From NCBI RefSeq assembly GCF_007747215.1, contig NZ_CP036273.1, positions 558,001-622,000 on the forward strand: DNA of 64,000 nucleotides. Direction: 5' to 3'. Under the pieces are notes generated by a model. The model was not told where the DNA came from and ran no database searches. It saw only the letters and a list, made by a program, of their open reading frames with translations. The translations under genes were made by a program, and so were the position numbers. Shown piece after piece: positions 34,492-42,555 of the stretch. Positions within the stretch are counted from its first letter, which is position 1, and each line of letters begins with the position of its first letter. Source of the DNA: Urbifossiella limnaea (lineage in GTDB: Bacteria; Planctomycetota; Planctomycetia; Gemmatales; Gemmataceae).

Positions 34492-36470
34492 CCGACCCGC
34501 CCCCGATCCCGCCGCGCGACGACCTGCTGCGGCTGTTCCGCACGATGGTGCTGATCCGCCGCTGCGAGGAGCAACTGGCCCGCGCCCACCAGCGCGGCCT
34601 CGTCCACGGCGCGTGCCACACCTACGTGGGGCAGGAAGCCGTCGCCGCCGGCGTGTGCGACCACCTGCGCCGCGACGACGTGGTGTTCAGCACGCACCGC
34701 GGGCACGGGCACGCGCTGGCGAAGGGCGTGCCGCCGGTGCAGCTGATCGCCGAACTGTACGGCCGGGCCGCGGGCTGCTCGCAGGGCCGCGGCGGCAGCA
34801 TGCACCTGTTCAGCCCCGAGGTCGGGCTGATGGGCACGAGCGGCATCGTCGGCCCGTGCATCCTGCAAGCCGCCGGCGCCGGCTACACCTTCCTGCTGAC
34901 GAAGACGGACAACGTGGCGGTGGCGTTCTTCGGCGACGGGGCGGTGAACAACGCGGCGTTCCACGAGGGGCTGAACCTGGCGGCGATCTGGAAGCTGCCG
35001 GTGCTGTTCGTGTGCGAGAACAACGGGTTCGCCACCGAGGTCCCGTTCCGCACCGCGGCCGGGAACCCGAGCGTGGCCGGCCGCGGCGCCGCCTACGGGC
35101 TGCCCGGCGTCGAGGTGGACGGCAACGACGTGCTGGCCGTGCGCGCGGCCGCCGCGGAGGCGGTGCGGCGGGCGCGGTCCGGCGAGGGGCCGACGCTGCT
35201 GGAGTGCGTGACGTACCGCACCCGGCCACACGCCGAGGGGATGGGCGACTACACGTACCGCACCCGCGAGGAAGTCGAGAGCTGGAAGGCCCGCTGCCCC
35301 ATCCGCTCGCTGCGCGAGTTGATCGCCGCTTGCGGCGATGCAACCGAACTGGATGCGATCGAATCCACGATCCAAACCGAGGTCGAGGCCGCCCACGCCG
35401 CCGCCGAGGCGGCCGCGTGGCCCGACCCGGCGACGGCCGCGGCGCACGTGTTCGCCGAGCCGCGCCGCCTCCCCGAGCCGCCGCCGCCGGGCGACCGCGA
35501 GGTCACGTACTCGCAGGCGGCGCTCGAAGCGCTGAGCGCCGAGATGGCCGCGAACCCGCGGATTTTCGTGCTCGGCGAGGGGATCGGCGTCCGCGGCGGC
35601 AACTTCCGCACGACCGCCGGCCTGTACGACAAGCACGGCCCCGAGCGGCTCCGCGACACGCCCATCACCGAGCGCGGGTTCGTCGGCCTCGGCTGCGGCG
35701 CGGCGATGACCGGCACGCGCCCCGTGATCGACTTCATGTTCGCCGACTTCGTGCTGGACGGCGTCGGCGAGATCGTCAACCAGATCGCCAAGATGCGCTA
35801 CATGAGCAGCGGCCGGCTGAAGATGCCGGTGCTGCTGCGCGGCTGCGTCGGCATCGGGCACTCGGCGGCGACGCACCACAGCGGCAACTACTACCCGCTG
35901 TTCGCGCAGTTCCCCGGCCTGCGGGTCGCGGTGCCGAGCACGCCCTACGACGCGAAGGGGCTGCTCCACCACGCGCTCCGCTGCGACGACCCGGTGGTGT
36001 TCCTCGAACACCGCGAGCTGCTGACGCTGAAGGGGCCGGTGCCGGAGGCGGCCTACGAGATTCCGTTCGGCCGCGCCGCCGTGGTGCGCGAGGGGCGCGA
36101 CGTGACCGTGGTGGCGCTGGCCCGCATGGTGCGCCTGGCACTGGAGGCGGCCGCCGAGCTGGAGCGCGCCGGCGTGTCGGTGGAGGTGATCGACCCGCGG
36201 ACGGTGGCGCCGCTGGACGTGGACACGATCGGCGCGTCGGTGGCGAAGACGGGCCGGCTGCTGATCGCCGACGAGGGGTTCGCACCGTTCGGCGTCGGGG
36301 CCGAGGTGGCGGCGCAGGTGGCCGACCGCTTCTTCGACGAGCTGGACGCGCCGGTGCGGCGGCTGAACGGGGTGTTCACGCCGACGCCGTACAGCCCGCC
36401 GCTGGAGGCCGCGGTGGTGCCGGACGCGGCCCGGCTGGCGGCGGCGATCCGCGACCTGGTGGAGGAGTGA
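34488..36470 (+). CDS. 2-oxoacid dehydrogenase E1, fused alpha and beta subunits
   Basis: 660 residues from a GTG overlapping the MFS stop. Residues 1-325 are the alpha part: RRCEEQLARAHQRGLVHG, QGRGGSMHLF and the thiamine-diphosphate motif FFGDGAVNNAAFHEGLNLA. Residues about 335-660 are the beta part: VTYSQAALEALSAEMAANP, GVRGGNFRTT, DTPITERGFVGLGCGAAMTG, IGHSAATHHSGNYY and PRTVAPLD near the end. Alpha and beta are normally separate proteins; here they are one chain. It resembles the acetoin/pyruvate dehydrogenase group more than branched-chain enzymes. Decarboxylates a 2-oxoacid or cleaves acetoin and passes the acyl group to the E2 encoded next. Confidence 0.9.
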   Translation: MTDPPPIPPRDDLLRLFRTMVLIRRCEEQLARAHQRGLVHGACHTYVGQEAVAAGVCDHLRRDDVVFSTHRGHGHALAKGVPPVQLIAELYGRAAGCSQGRGGSMHLFSPEVGLMGTSGIVGPCILQAAGAGYTFLLTKTDNVAVAFFGDGAVNNAAFHEGLNLAAIWKLPVLFVCENNGFATEVPFRTAAGNPSVAGRGAAYGLPGVEVDGNDVLAVRAAAAEAVRRARSGEGPTLLECVTYRTRPHAEGMGDYTYRTREEVESWKARCPIRSLRELIAACGDATELDAIESTIQTEVEAAHAAAEAAAWPDPATAAAHVFAEPRRLPEPPPPGDREVTYSQAALEALSAEMAANPRIFVLGEGIGVRGGNFRTTAGLYDKHGPERLRDTPITERGFVGLGCGAAMTGTRPVIDFMFADFVLDGVGEIVNQIAKMRYMSSGRLKMPVLLRGCVGIGHSAATHHSGNYYPLFAQFPGLRVAVPSTPYDAKGLLHHALRCDDPVVFLEHRELLTLKGPVPEAAYEIPFGRAAVVREGRDVTVVALARMVRLALEAAAELERAGVSVEVIDPRTVAPLDVDTIGASVAKTGRLLIADEGFAPFGVGAEVAAQVADRFFDELDAPVRRLNGVFTPTPYSPPLEAAVVPDAARLAAAIRDLVEE

Positions 36471-36474
36471 CCCG

Positions 36475-37650
36475 GTGTCGATTCCCGTGACGGTGCCGCG
36501 CCTCGGCTGGAACATGGAGGAGGGCACGTTCGTCGAGTGGGTGGCGGCCGACGGCGCGGCCGTGAAGCCCGGCGACGTGCTGTTCCGGCTGGAGGGCGAC
36601 AAGGCGGTCGAGGAGGTGGAGAGCCTGGACGCCGGCGTGCTGCGCTACCGTGCGACTGGCCCGAAGCCCGGCGACCGCGTGAAGGTCGGCGACGTGATCG
36701 CCGAGCTGGCGGGGGCGGGTAAGGCTCCACCGACACAACCGCCGGTTGTCCCGGACGAACCGTTAGGCCGGGGCGCAAGCCCCGTCGGTTCTTCCGACGC
36801 CGCGTGCACCCCGACGGGGCTTGCGCCCCGGCCTAACGACACGCCCGCACTCCCCGCGGTCACGCCCCGCGCCCGTCGGCTGGCGGCGCGGGTCGGCGTC
36901 GATCCCACGCAACTCCCCGGCACCGGCCGCACCGGCCGCGTCCGCGAGCGCGACATCCCCGCGCCGGCGCCGACCGGCGTCGAGCCACTCTCGCCGGTCC
37001 GCCGCGCGACCGCGGCGCGGATGGTGGAAAGCCTCCGCGCCGCCGCCCCCGTCACGCTCACGAGTTCGATCGACGCCACGAACCTGGTTAACCTCCGTGC
37101 CCAGTTCAAGGCCGCCGGCGCCGCGGTGCCGACCGTCACCGACCTGCTGCTGAAGCTCGTCGCCGTCGCGATCGGGAAGCACCCGGCGCTCGCCGCCCGC
37201 TGGACCGACGCCGGCCTCGCCCCGGCCGAGCGGCTCGACATCGGCTTCGCCGTGGACACGCCCGCCGGGCTACTCGTGCCGGTGGTGCGCGACGTGCCGG
37301 CGCTCGGGCTGGCGGCGCTCGCCGCCCGCACCCGCGAGCTGGTCGAGCGCGCCCGCCGCGGCGCCCTCGCCGCCGCCGACCTGCGCGGCGGCTGCTTCAC
37401 CATCACCAACCTCGGCGCGTTCGGCGTGGACGCCTTCACGCCGATCATCAACCCGCCGGAGTCGGCGGTGCTGGGCGTCGGCCGCATCGCCCGGCGGCCG
37501 GTGATGGACGGCGACCGCGTGACCGGCCGCGAGCAGCTGACGCTGAGCCTGACCTTCGACCACCGCGTCGTGGACGGCGCGCCCGCGGCGAGGTTCCTCC
37601 AGGCGCTCGCCGGGTGTATCGAGAACCCCGCCCCGTGGCTGACGGCCTGA
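36475..37650 (+). CDS. Dihydrolipoamide acyltransferase E2
   Basis: 391 residues from a GTG. Lipoyl domain (about 1-80) with the lipoylated lysine in EGDKAVEEVES, peripheral-subunit-binding domain (about 120-160; ARRLAARVGVDPTQLPGTGR), and catalytic domain ending in DHRVVDGAPAARFLQAL with the active-site His and Asp. The linker between the first two domains (about 95-122) is encoded by a 78-bp palindromic repeat and reads PLGRGASPVG ... TPTGLAPRPN. No E3 gene is nearby; E3 must come from elsewhere. Confidence 0.93.
   Translation: MSIPVTVPRLGWNMEEGTFVEWVAADGAAVKPGDVLFRLEGDKAVEEVESLDAGVLRYRATGPKPGDRVKVGDVIAELAGAGKAPPTQPPVVPDEPLGRGASPVGSSDAACTPTGLAPRPNDTPALPAVTPRARRLAARVGVDPTQLPGTGRTGRVRERDIPAPAPTGVEPLSPVRRATAARMVESLRAAAPVTLTSSIDATNLVNLRAQFKAAGAAVPTVTDLLLKLVAVAIGKHPALAARWTDAGLAPAERLDIGFAVDTPAGLLVPVVRDVPALGLAALAARTRELVERARRGALAAADLRGGCFTITNLGAFGVDAFTPIINPPESAVLGVGRIARRPVMDGDRVTGREQLTLSLTFDHRVVDGAPAARFLQALAGCIENPAPWLTA
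36761..36838. repeat. Palindromic repeat inside the E2 coding sequence
   Basis: Perfect 28-bp arms (36761-36788 and 36811-36838) around a 22-base loop. The core GGCCGGGGCGCAAGCCCCGT is shared with the intergenic repeat at 22491-22561. Its length is a multiple of three, so the E2 frame is kept and the insert falls in a flexible linker. Confidence 0.95.
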
Positions 37651-37662
37651 CCGGAGACCGAC

Positions 37663-38445
37663 ATGACCAGCGACCTGAGCGGCAAAGTCGCGCTCGTCAC
37701 CGGCGCCGCACGCGGCATCGGCCAGGCCATCGCCGACCGCTACGCCCGGAACGGCGCCGTCGTCTACTACACCGACCTGATCCTGGACGAAGCCCGGGCC
37801 GCGGCCGACCGCACCCCCAACGGCCGCGCCCTGAAGCTCGACGTGACCAGCACCGCCGACGTCGCCGCGGCCGTCGAGCGCGTCGTCGCCGGGAGCGGCC
37901 GGCTCGACATCCTGGTGAACAACGCCGGCGTCAACACGATGGCCCATCGCGTGACGATCGACGAGTTCCCGCGCGCCGAGTGGGACCGCATCCTCGCCGT
38001 GGACCTGACCGGGCTGTACGAGATGACCCGCGCCGCCGCGGCCGTCATGAAGCGGCAGCGCGGCGGCCGCATCATCAACATCGCCTCGATCGCCGGGCTC
38101 GTGCCGCTGCGGTTGCAGTGCGCGTTCGTCGCGGCCAAGGCCGGCGTCGTGAACCTGACGAAGGGCACCGCCCTCGAGCTGGGGCCGCACGGCGTGCTGA
38201 CGAACGCCATCGCCCCCGGCTCGACGCTGACCGAAGGCACGCGCAAGCTCTTTTACGGCGACGACGGGCTGTTCAAGGAGTCGGTGCAGCGGATGCTCGA
38301 CCACGTGCCGCTCGGCCGGCCCGGCACGGTGGACGAGATCGCGGTGGCGGCGCTGTTCCTGGCCGACCCCGAGAACAGCTACATGAACGGCCACGTCCTC
38401 ACGGTGGACGGCGGCTGGACGGCCGGCTACGCCCGCGACTTCTGA
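37663..38445 (+). CDS. SDR-family oxidoreductase with Phe at the catalytic Tyr position
   Basis: 260 residues. The Rossmann NAD(P) motif TGAARGIG (13-20), NNAG (86-89) and catalytic Ser142 are present. The YxxxK motif reads F155-V-A-A-K159: the codon is TTC, where Tyr (TAC) is expected 13 residues after the Ser. Asp at the end of beta-2 (TDL) suggests NAD preference. It follows E2 by 12 bp in the operon, so it should act on the same substrate, but loss of the Tyr hydroxyl would normally abolish dehydrogenase activity. A one-base change or altered chemistry are both possible. Confidence 0.85.
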   Translation: MTSDLSGKVALVTGAARGIGQAIADRYARNGAVVYYTDLILDEARAAADRTPNGRALKLDVTSTADVAAAVERVVAGSGRLDILVNNAGVNTMAHRVTIDEFPRAEWDRILAVDLTGLYEMTRAAAAVMKRQRGGRIINIASIAGLVPLRLQCAFVAAKAGVVNLTKGTALELGPHGVLTNAIAPGSTLTEGTRKLFYGDDGLFKESVQRMLDHVPLGRPGTVDEIAVAALFLADPENSYMNGHVLTVDGGWTAGYARDF

Positions 38446-39050
38446 CCCGCGCCCAGCGCCGCCGCCACCTCCCCGACGCTCGCGTAGCGGACGCCGAGCG
38501 CCTGCCCCTCGGCCTTCGCCGCCGCCTGGAGCAGCCCCGCGGCGGGGATGTCGATTCCGGCCGACGCGTCCTCGGCGAGCCACACCTCGAACCCGGCCGC
38601 GCGCAGGTCGCGGGCGGCGAAGAAGCAGCAGATGTTCGTGGCAATGCCACACACCACCACGGCGCGGATGCCGCTCGCGCGCAGGAAGGCGGCAAACCCC
38701 GGGTGCTGGGCGGTGACGGCGTAGGCCTCGAAGTCCGGGTCGTACCCCTTCCGCCACACGGCGTGGAATCGGTCGGCGTGGAGGCCGGGGAGGAAGTCGG
38801 CCCCGGGCGTGCCGGCGACGCAGTGCGGCGGGTACAGGTCGTCGGCGCGGCCGTGGAACGAGCGGTGGTCCGGCGGGTGCCAGTCCTGGGTGGCGTCGAC
38901 GCGGGCGAACGGCAGCGCCAGCAGCCGGTTGACCGCGGGCACGATGGCGGCGCCGCCGGGGACGGGGAGTTCGTCGGGGCACAGGTCGGTGAACCCACGC
39001 TGCGCGTCGACGACGAGCAGCGACGTAACGGCGGGGGCGAGCGCGGGCAT
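38427..39050 (-). CDS. pncA: Nicotinamidase / isochorismatase-like hydrolase
   Basis: 207 residues from ATG 39050. The cysteine-hydrolase triad is seen as Asp in LLVVDAQRGFTD, Lys in AVWRKGYDPDF and Cys in VVCGIATNICCFFAARDL. The metal site matches DWHPPDHRSFH. PncA turns nicotinamide into nicotinate in NAD salvage. The 3' end overlaps the convergent SDR gene by 19 bp. Relatives include pyrazinamidases and isochorismatases, but the H-x-P-x-H pattern favours nicotinamidase. Confidence 0.85.
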   Translation of the reverse strand: MPALAPAVTSLLVVDAQRGFTDLCPDELPVPGGAAIVPAVNRLLALPFARVDATQDWHPPDHRSFHGRADDLYPPHCVAGTPGADFLPGLHADRFHAVWRKGYDPDFEAYAVTAQHPGFAAFLRASGIRAVVVCGIATNICCFFAARDLRAAGFEVWLAEDASAGIDIPAAGLLQAAAKAEGQALGVRYASVGEVAAALGAGQKSRA

Positions 39051-39110
39051 GGCGGGCCTCCTCCCCCGGAGTATACCAGACTCGCACCCTTCCCCCGACC
39101 CGGGCGCCGC

Positions 39111-39644
39111 ATGACCGCCGCCGACGTGTCCGCCCTCCTCGCCCAGCAGTTCGGCCCCGCCGTCACCGGCACCCACGCCGGCCCCGGCGACCCGTTCGTG
39201 ACCGTCGAACCCGCGCGGCTCGTCGAGGTGTGTACGTTCCTCCGCGACGAGCCGCGGCTGCGGTTCGAGTTGCTCAACGACCTCACCGTCGTGGACTACC
39301 TGGAGCCGGACGCGAAGAAGGCGGCGAAGGCCGGCTTCGAGCCGCACCTGGAGGTGGTCTACCGCGTCAGCAGCTTCACCCACCCCGGCCGCCGCTTCAC
39401 CCTGAAGCTGACGCTGCCGCGCTGGAAGGACGGCACCCCGGGGCAGCTGCCGGAGGTGCCGTCGGTGGCCGGCGTGTGGCGGACGGCCGACTGGCACGAG
39501 CGCGAGGCCTACGACCTGTGCGGCGTGTTCTTCACCGGCCACCCCGACCTGCGGCGCATCCTGCTGGCCGAGGACTGGGAGGGGCACCCGCTGCGGAAGG
39601 ACTACGAGTACCCGCTGGAGTACCACGGCATCCGCTGCCGGTAG
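39111..39644 (+). CDS. nuoC: NADH-quinone oxidoreductase subunit C (30 kDa subunit)
   Basis: 177 residues from ATG 39111. The NuoC signature is HEREAYDLCGVFFTGHPDLR RILLAEDWEGHPLRKDYEY, preceded by VYRVSSFTHPGRRFTLKLTL. This subunit forms part of the peripheral arm of complex I. The gene stands alone: nuoB and nuoD are not next to it, so the complex I genes are scattered in this genome. The N-terminal half fits the family (LLNDLTVVDYLEPD). Confidence 0.88.
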   Translation: MTAADVSALLAQQFGPAVTGTHAGPGDPFVTVEPARLVEVCTFLRDEPRLRFELLNDLTVVDYLEPDAKKAAKAGFEPHLEVVYRVSSFTHPGRRFTLKLTLPRWKDGTPGQLPEVPSVAGVWRTADWHEREAYDLCGVFFTGHPDLRRILLAEDWEGHPLRKDYEYPLEYHGIRCR

Positions 39645-39669
39645 TCTGCGGCGTGTAGCGGTTGGCGCG

Positions 39670-39700
39670 GCGCCGGGGGGCGGGCTCCGCCCGGCGGCGC
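39670..39700. terminator. GC-rich hairpin after nuoC
   Basis: Arms GCGCCGGGGGGCGG (39670-39683) and CCGCCCGGCGGCGC (39687-39700) pair at 12 of 14 positions. It lies 25 bp after the nuoC stop; no T-tract follows. Confidence 0.4.
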
Positions 39701-39781
39701 CGGCGGGTGGGCTGGTGGACGGGCGGAAGCGGGCACTACGATTCAAGTCGGCCGATCCCCACGCCCCTCGGAGCCGCACCC

Positions 39782-40210
39782 GTGACCCGCCTCCTGTTCG
39801 CCGCCGCCGTGCTGGCCGCGTCCGCCGCCGGCGCGACCGCCCAGCCGGACCCCATCCCGCCGCCGCGGCAGGTGGCGCCACCGAAGACCGACATACCGGT
39901 GCCGATGCCGCCCGCGAAGGGGACGGTGCTGACGCCGCCGACGCCGATCGCGCCGGTGCGGCCGCTGCCGCCGACGACGGGCGAGCCGCCGGCGCGGACG
40001 TTCGCCGACTACCCGCCGTCGTTCCTGCCGCCGCCGGGGCCGTTCGGGTACGGTACGCTGCCGCCGCGGATCCCGTACGGGCCGAGCGTGTCGCCGCTGG
40101 AGTACCCGTACCCGCGGTACGCGACGGAGCCCGGCGCGCCGTGGCCGCAGCACGCGGCCACCCCCGGGTACGGCACCTACTACGGGCGGCACGGGCACGG
40201 GCGGCGGTAG
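39782..40210 (+). CDS. Small proline-rich secreted protein
   Basis: 142 residues from a GTG. A signal peptide (MTRLLFAAAVLAASAAGATA, Q) is followed by a mature chain rich in Pro, Gly and Tyr (IPPPRQVAPPKTDIPVPMPP and FGYGTLPPRIPYG). It has no recognisable domain. Such proteins are common in planctomycetes and probably belong to the cell envelope. The stop is followed by a nested hairpin. Confidence 0.65.
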   Translation: MTRLLFAAAVLAASAAGATAQPDPIPPPRQVAPPKTDIPVPMPPAKGTVLTPPTPIAPVRPLPPTTGEPPARTFADYPPSFLPPPGPFGYGTLPPRIPYGPSVSPLEYPYPRYATEPGAPWPQHAATPGYGTYYGRHGHGRR

Positions 40211-40220
40211 GCGTTCGTGG

Positions 40221-40352
40221 GTCGGGTCGGGGCTTCGAGACCCGACGCGGGAAGTGAACGACTCAAGACGAAAGCCCCGGTGCGGCGCCGCACCGGGGCT
40301 TTCGTCGTTCGTATACCGCGCCCCACGCCGGGTCTCGAAGCCCCGACCCGAC
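40221..40352. repeat. Nested hairpins: outer 24-bp arms around a 40-bp palindrome
   Basis: Outer arms 40221-40244 (GTCGGGTCGGGGCTTCGAGA CCCG) and 40329-40352 are perfect complements. The loop contains a perfect 40-bp palindrome at 40267-40306 centred on GGCGCC. The outer arm belongs to the same family as the element at 53367-53448. The inner hairpin may terminate both convergent genes. Confidence 0.9.
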
Positions 40353-40362
40353 CTACGGGAGT

Positions 40363-41016
40363 TTACCGCTCCAGCGCCGCGGCCACGGCCGCGGTCCAGC
40401 GGGCGTACCCGGCCGGGCTCATGTGCAGCCCGTCCTTCACGAACAGCTCCGGCAGCGGCTTCCCGTCCGGCCCCAGCATCGCCGGCACGATGTCCACGTA
40501 GCGCAGCTTCGGGTCGGCGTCACAAATCCCCTTCACCAGCGCGTTCGCCTTCGTCTGCACCTCGTACTTGGCCCAGCGGGCGATGCTCGGCTTCACCGGC
40601 AGGAAGTACACCTTGCACTCCGGCGCGTCCTTGCGGACGGCGGCGACGAACGCGCGGAAGTCGGCGGCCAGCTGCTCCGGGGTGCGGCCGGCGTTGATGT
40701 CGTTGTCGCCGGCGTACAGCACGACGGCCGTCGGGCGGAGCGGCGAGATGAGCCGCGGGGCGAAGTGCGTCGAGTCGCGCGTCTCGGAGCCGCCGAAGCC
40801 GACGTTGACGTAGCCCTTGCCGGGGAACGACTCGTCGAGCTTCCACAGTCGGGTGCTGGAGCTGCCGGCGAACACCACGCCGCCGGCCTTCGGGGGCGCG
40901 TCCTTGAGGCGCTTCTCGATCGCGGCGACTTCCTTCTCCCAGCGCGCGGCGCGTGCGGCGTCGACGGGCGGTGCCGGGGTGGGCTGCAGCGCGACGAGGG
41001 CCAGTGCGAGGATCAC
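40363..41016 (-). CDS. SGNH-type (GDSL) hydrolase, secreted
   Basis: 217 residues with a short N-terminal hydrophobic signal (MILALALVALQ). The four SGNH blocks are visible: Ser in VVFAGSSSTRLW, Gly in VNVGFGGSET, Asn in LYAGDNDINAG, and Asp/His in VKDGLHMSPAGYARW. These are esterases or acetylhydrolases, often acting on acetylated polysaccharide in this bacterial group. It lies downstream of rplI, separated by a strong hairpin, and is probably transcribed alone. Confidence 0.85.
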   Translation of the reverse strand: MILALALVALQPTPAPPVDAARAARWEKEVAAIEKRLKDAPPKAGGVVFAGSSSTRLWKLDESFPGKGYVNVGFGGSETRDSTHFAPRLISPLRPTAVVLYAGDNDINAGRTPEQLAADFRAFVAAVRKDAPECKVYFLPVKPSIARWAKYEVQTKANALVKGICDADPKLRYVDIVPAMLGPDGKPLPELFVKDGLHMSPAGYARWTAAVAAALER

Positions 41017-41038
41017 GGGCGGCTCCGCAGATGTGACG

Positions 41039-41080
41039 CCGTTCGCGGCTTCGCGCTGGGCAGCGCGAAGCCGCGAACGG
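41039..41080. terminator. 20-bp-arm hairpin after rplI
   Basis: Arms CCGTTCGCGGCTTCGCGCTG (41039-41058) and its exact complement (41061-41080) with a 2-base loop, 11 bp from the rplI stop. Likely ends the rpsF-ssb-rplI transcript, although no T-tract follows. Confidence 0.75.
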
Positions 41081-41090
41081 CGGAGCGAAC

Positions 41091-41702
41091 TTACTTCTTG
41101 CCGCCCTGGAGGGCGACGACGAGTACCTGCACGGCGGCCTCGATGCCGTACCCGAGCGACAGCGGCACCGGGGTGAGGGTGTTGGCCTCGCGGATCGGGT
41201 GCTCCAGCTTCACCATGTCGGCCTCGACCGACAGGTTCTTCCCCTTCAGCGCCTTGCTGATGTCGTGGGCGCCGATCGAGCCGTACAGCAGGTGGTGCGT
41301 GTTGCCGGCCTCGTCCACGTGCTCGTGGGCGTTCGCCTCGATGGTGACGGCCGGGAGGCGCGTGAGCTGCTCGGCGAGCACCTTCAGGTCGGCGATGCGG
41401 GCCTCGCGGGCCTTCGACACCTTGATCTTGTAGTGCTCGAGCGTCCGCAGGTTCTCCTCGGACGGGATGACGGCGTGGCCGTACGGGAGGAGGAAGTTGC
41501 GGGCGTAGCCGGGCTTAACCTCGACCACGTCGCCCTGCTTGCCGACGTGGGCCACGTCGTTGACCAGCACGACGAGGTAGCCGCCGTGCGGCCCCTTCTT
41601 GACCTGGTTCCGCTTGCGGACCTTCTTCTTCGGCTGGTTCAACGTCGCGGTCGCCGCGCCGGTCGCCGCGCCGGTCGCCGCCTTCTTCGAGTTCTTGGCC
41701 AT
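41091..41702 (-). CDS. rplI: Ribosomal protein bL9 with N-terminal extension
   Basis: 203 residues; typical bL9 is about 150. Residues 1-45 are a basic, Ala/Lys-rich extension (MAKNSKKAATGAATGAATAT then PKKKVRKRNQVKKG) ahead of the normal start GGYLVVLVNDVAHVGKQGDV. The conserved V.PGYARNFL.P.G.A is intact. bL9 is a two-domain protein bound near the L1 stalk that helps keep the reading frame. Third gene of the rpsF-ssb-rplI operon. Confidence 0.9.
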   Translation of the reverse strand: MAKNSKKAATGAATGAATATLNQPKKKVRKRNQVKKGPHGGYLVVLVNDVAHVGKQGDVVEVKPGYARNFLLPYGHAVIPSEENLRTLEHYKIKVSKAREARIADLKVLAEQLTRLPAVTIEANAHEHVDEAGNTHHLLYGSIGAHDISKALKGKNLSVEADMVKLEHPIREANTLTPVPLSLGYGIEAAVQVLVVALQGGKK

Positions 41703-41714
41703 ATTCGTCACCCG

Positions 41715-41810
41715 GGTTTGGTGTTTCGTGGTCCGTGCTTGGTCCGTCGGCCCCGGCCGGCGGCCCGCCCGTGCGGACCACCAAACACGAAACACCCGAC
41801 ACCAAACACC
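41715..41810. repeat. Imperfect inverted repeat between ssb and rplI
   Basis: The left arm GGTTTGGTGTTTCGTGGTCC GTGC (41715-41738) pairs with the right arm (41771-41810), which repeats complementary words (CCAAACACGAAACACCCGAC). It fills nearly the whole 111-bp space between two genes of a ribosomal operon. Confidence 0.75.
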
Positions 41811-41813
41811 GCG

Positions 41814-42407
41814 TCAGAAGGGGATGTCCTCGTCCCCCCCGCCGGAGGTCCCGCCGCCGCGGGTACCCCCGTAGTCGTTGTCGTCGTCCGGCGGCGGGGC
41901 GGAGTACCCGCCGCGGTTGCCGCCGGTGTTCTGAGCCGGCCGCCCGCCACCGCCGCCGCTGTAGCCGCCGCGGTTGCCGCCGCCGCCGCTCTGGGCCACG
42001 CGACCGCCGCCGCCCATCTCACCGCCGCCGTCGCCGCCGTCGCGGTTGCCGCCGAGGAACTCGATCTCGTTGACGACGACCTTGTGCTTGGACCGCTTGC
42101 CGCCGCCGTTCTTGTCTTCCCACTGGTCGTACTGGAGGCGGCCCTCGATGTACAGCGGGTCGCCCTTCTTGCAGAACTGCTGGATCAGGTTGACCAGGTC
42201 CCGCTTGGTGTCGGGCCGGCTGAACGCCTCGCAGTCGATGTACAACGGGTTCGGGTCGTTCTCCCACTGGCCGGTCTGCGGGTTCTTGCGGCTGCGGCCC
42301 ACGGCGAACCGGAACGGGATGACCCGCCCGCCGTTGGGCATGGTGCGGACCTCGCCCGGGTTGTCCGTCAGCCGCCCGATCAGCATCACCTTGTTCAACG
42401 TCGCCAT
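41814..42407 (-). CDS. ssb: Single-stranded DNA-binding protein
   Basis: 197 residues. OB-fold N-terminal domain (MATLNKVMLIGRLTDNPGEV, then VGRSRKNPQTGQWENDPN and KGDPLYIEGRLQYDQWEDK) of about 115 residues. A glycine-rich linker (about 120-175) leads to the acidic tail ending DEDIPF, the docking site for replication and repair partners. Binds ssDNA as a tetramer. Located between rpsF and rplI as in many bacteria. Confidence 0.95.
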   Translation of the reverse strand: MATLNKVMLIGRLTDNPGEVRTMPNGGRVIPFRFAVGRSRKNPQTGQWENDPNPLYIDCEAFSRPDTKRDLVNLIQQFCKKGDPLYIEGRLQYDQWEDKNGGGKRSKHKVVVNEIEFLGGNRDGGDGGGEMGGGGRVAQSGGGGNRGGYSGGGGGRPAQNTGGNRGGYSAPPPDDDNDYGGTRGGGTSGGGDEDIPF

Positions 42408-42555
42408 GTGCGACCTCCGATCGGACCCGCCCCCGTGAAGGAAACCGTTGAGCTAAAGGCTACAGGTTCGGGGCGGTGTCCACCTCGGAGGTTACGGCAT
42501 GGCGGCGGCCACTCGCAAGGTCCGTTGTCGGAATGTGGGCCGATTCGCGGGCGGG

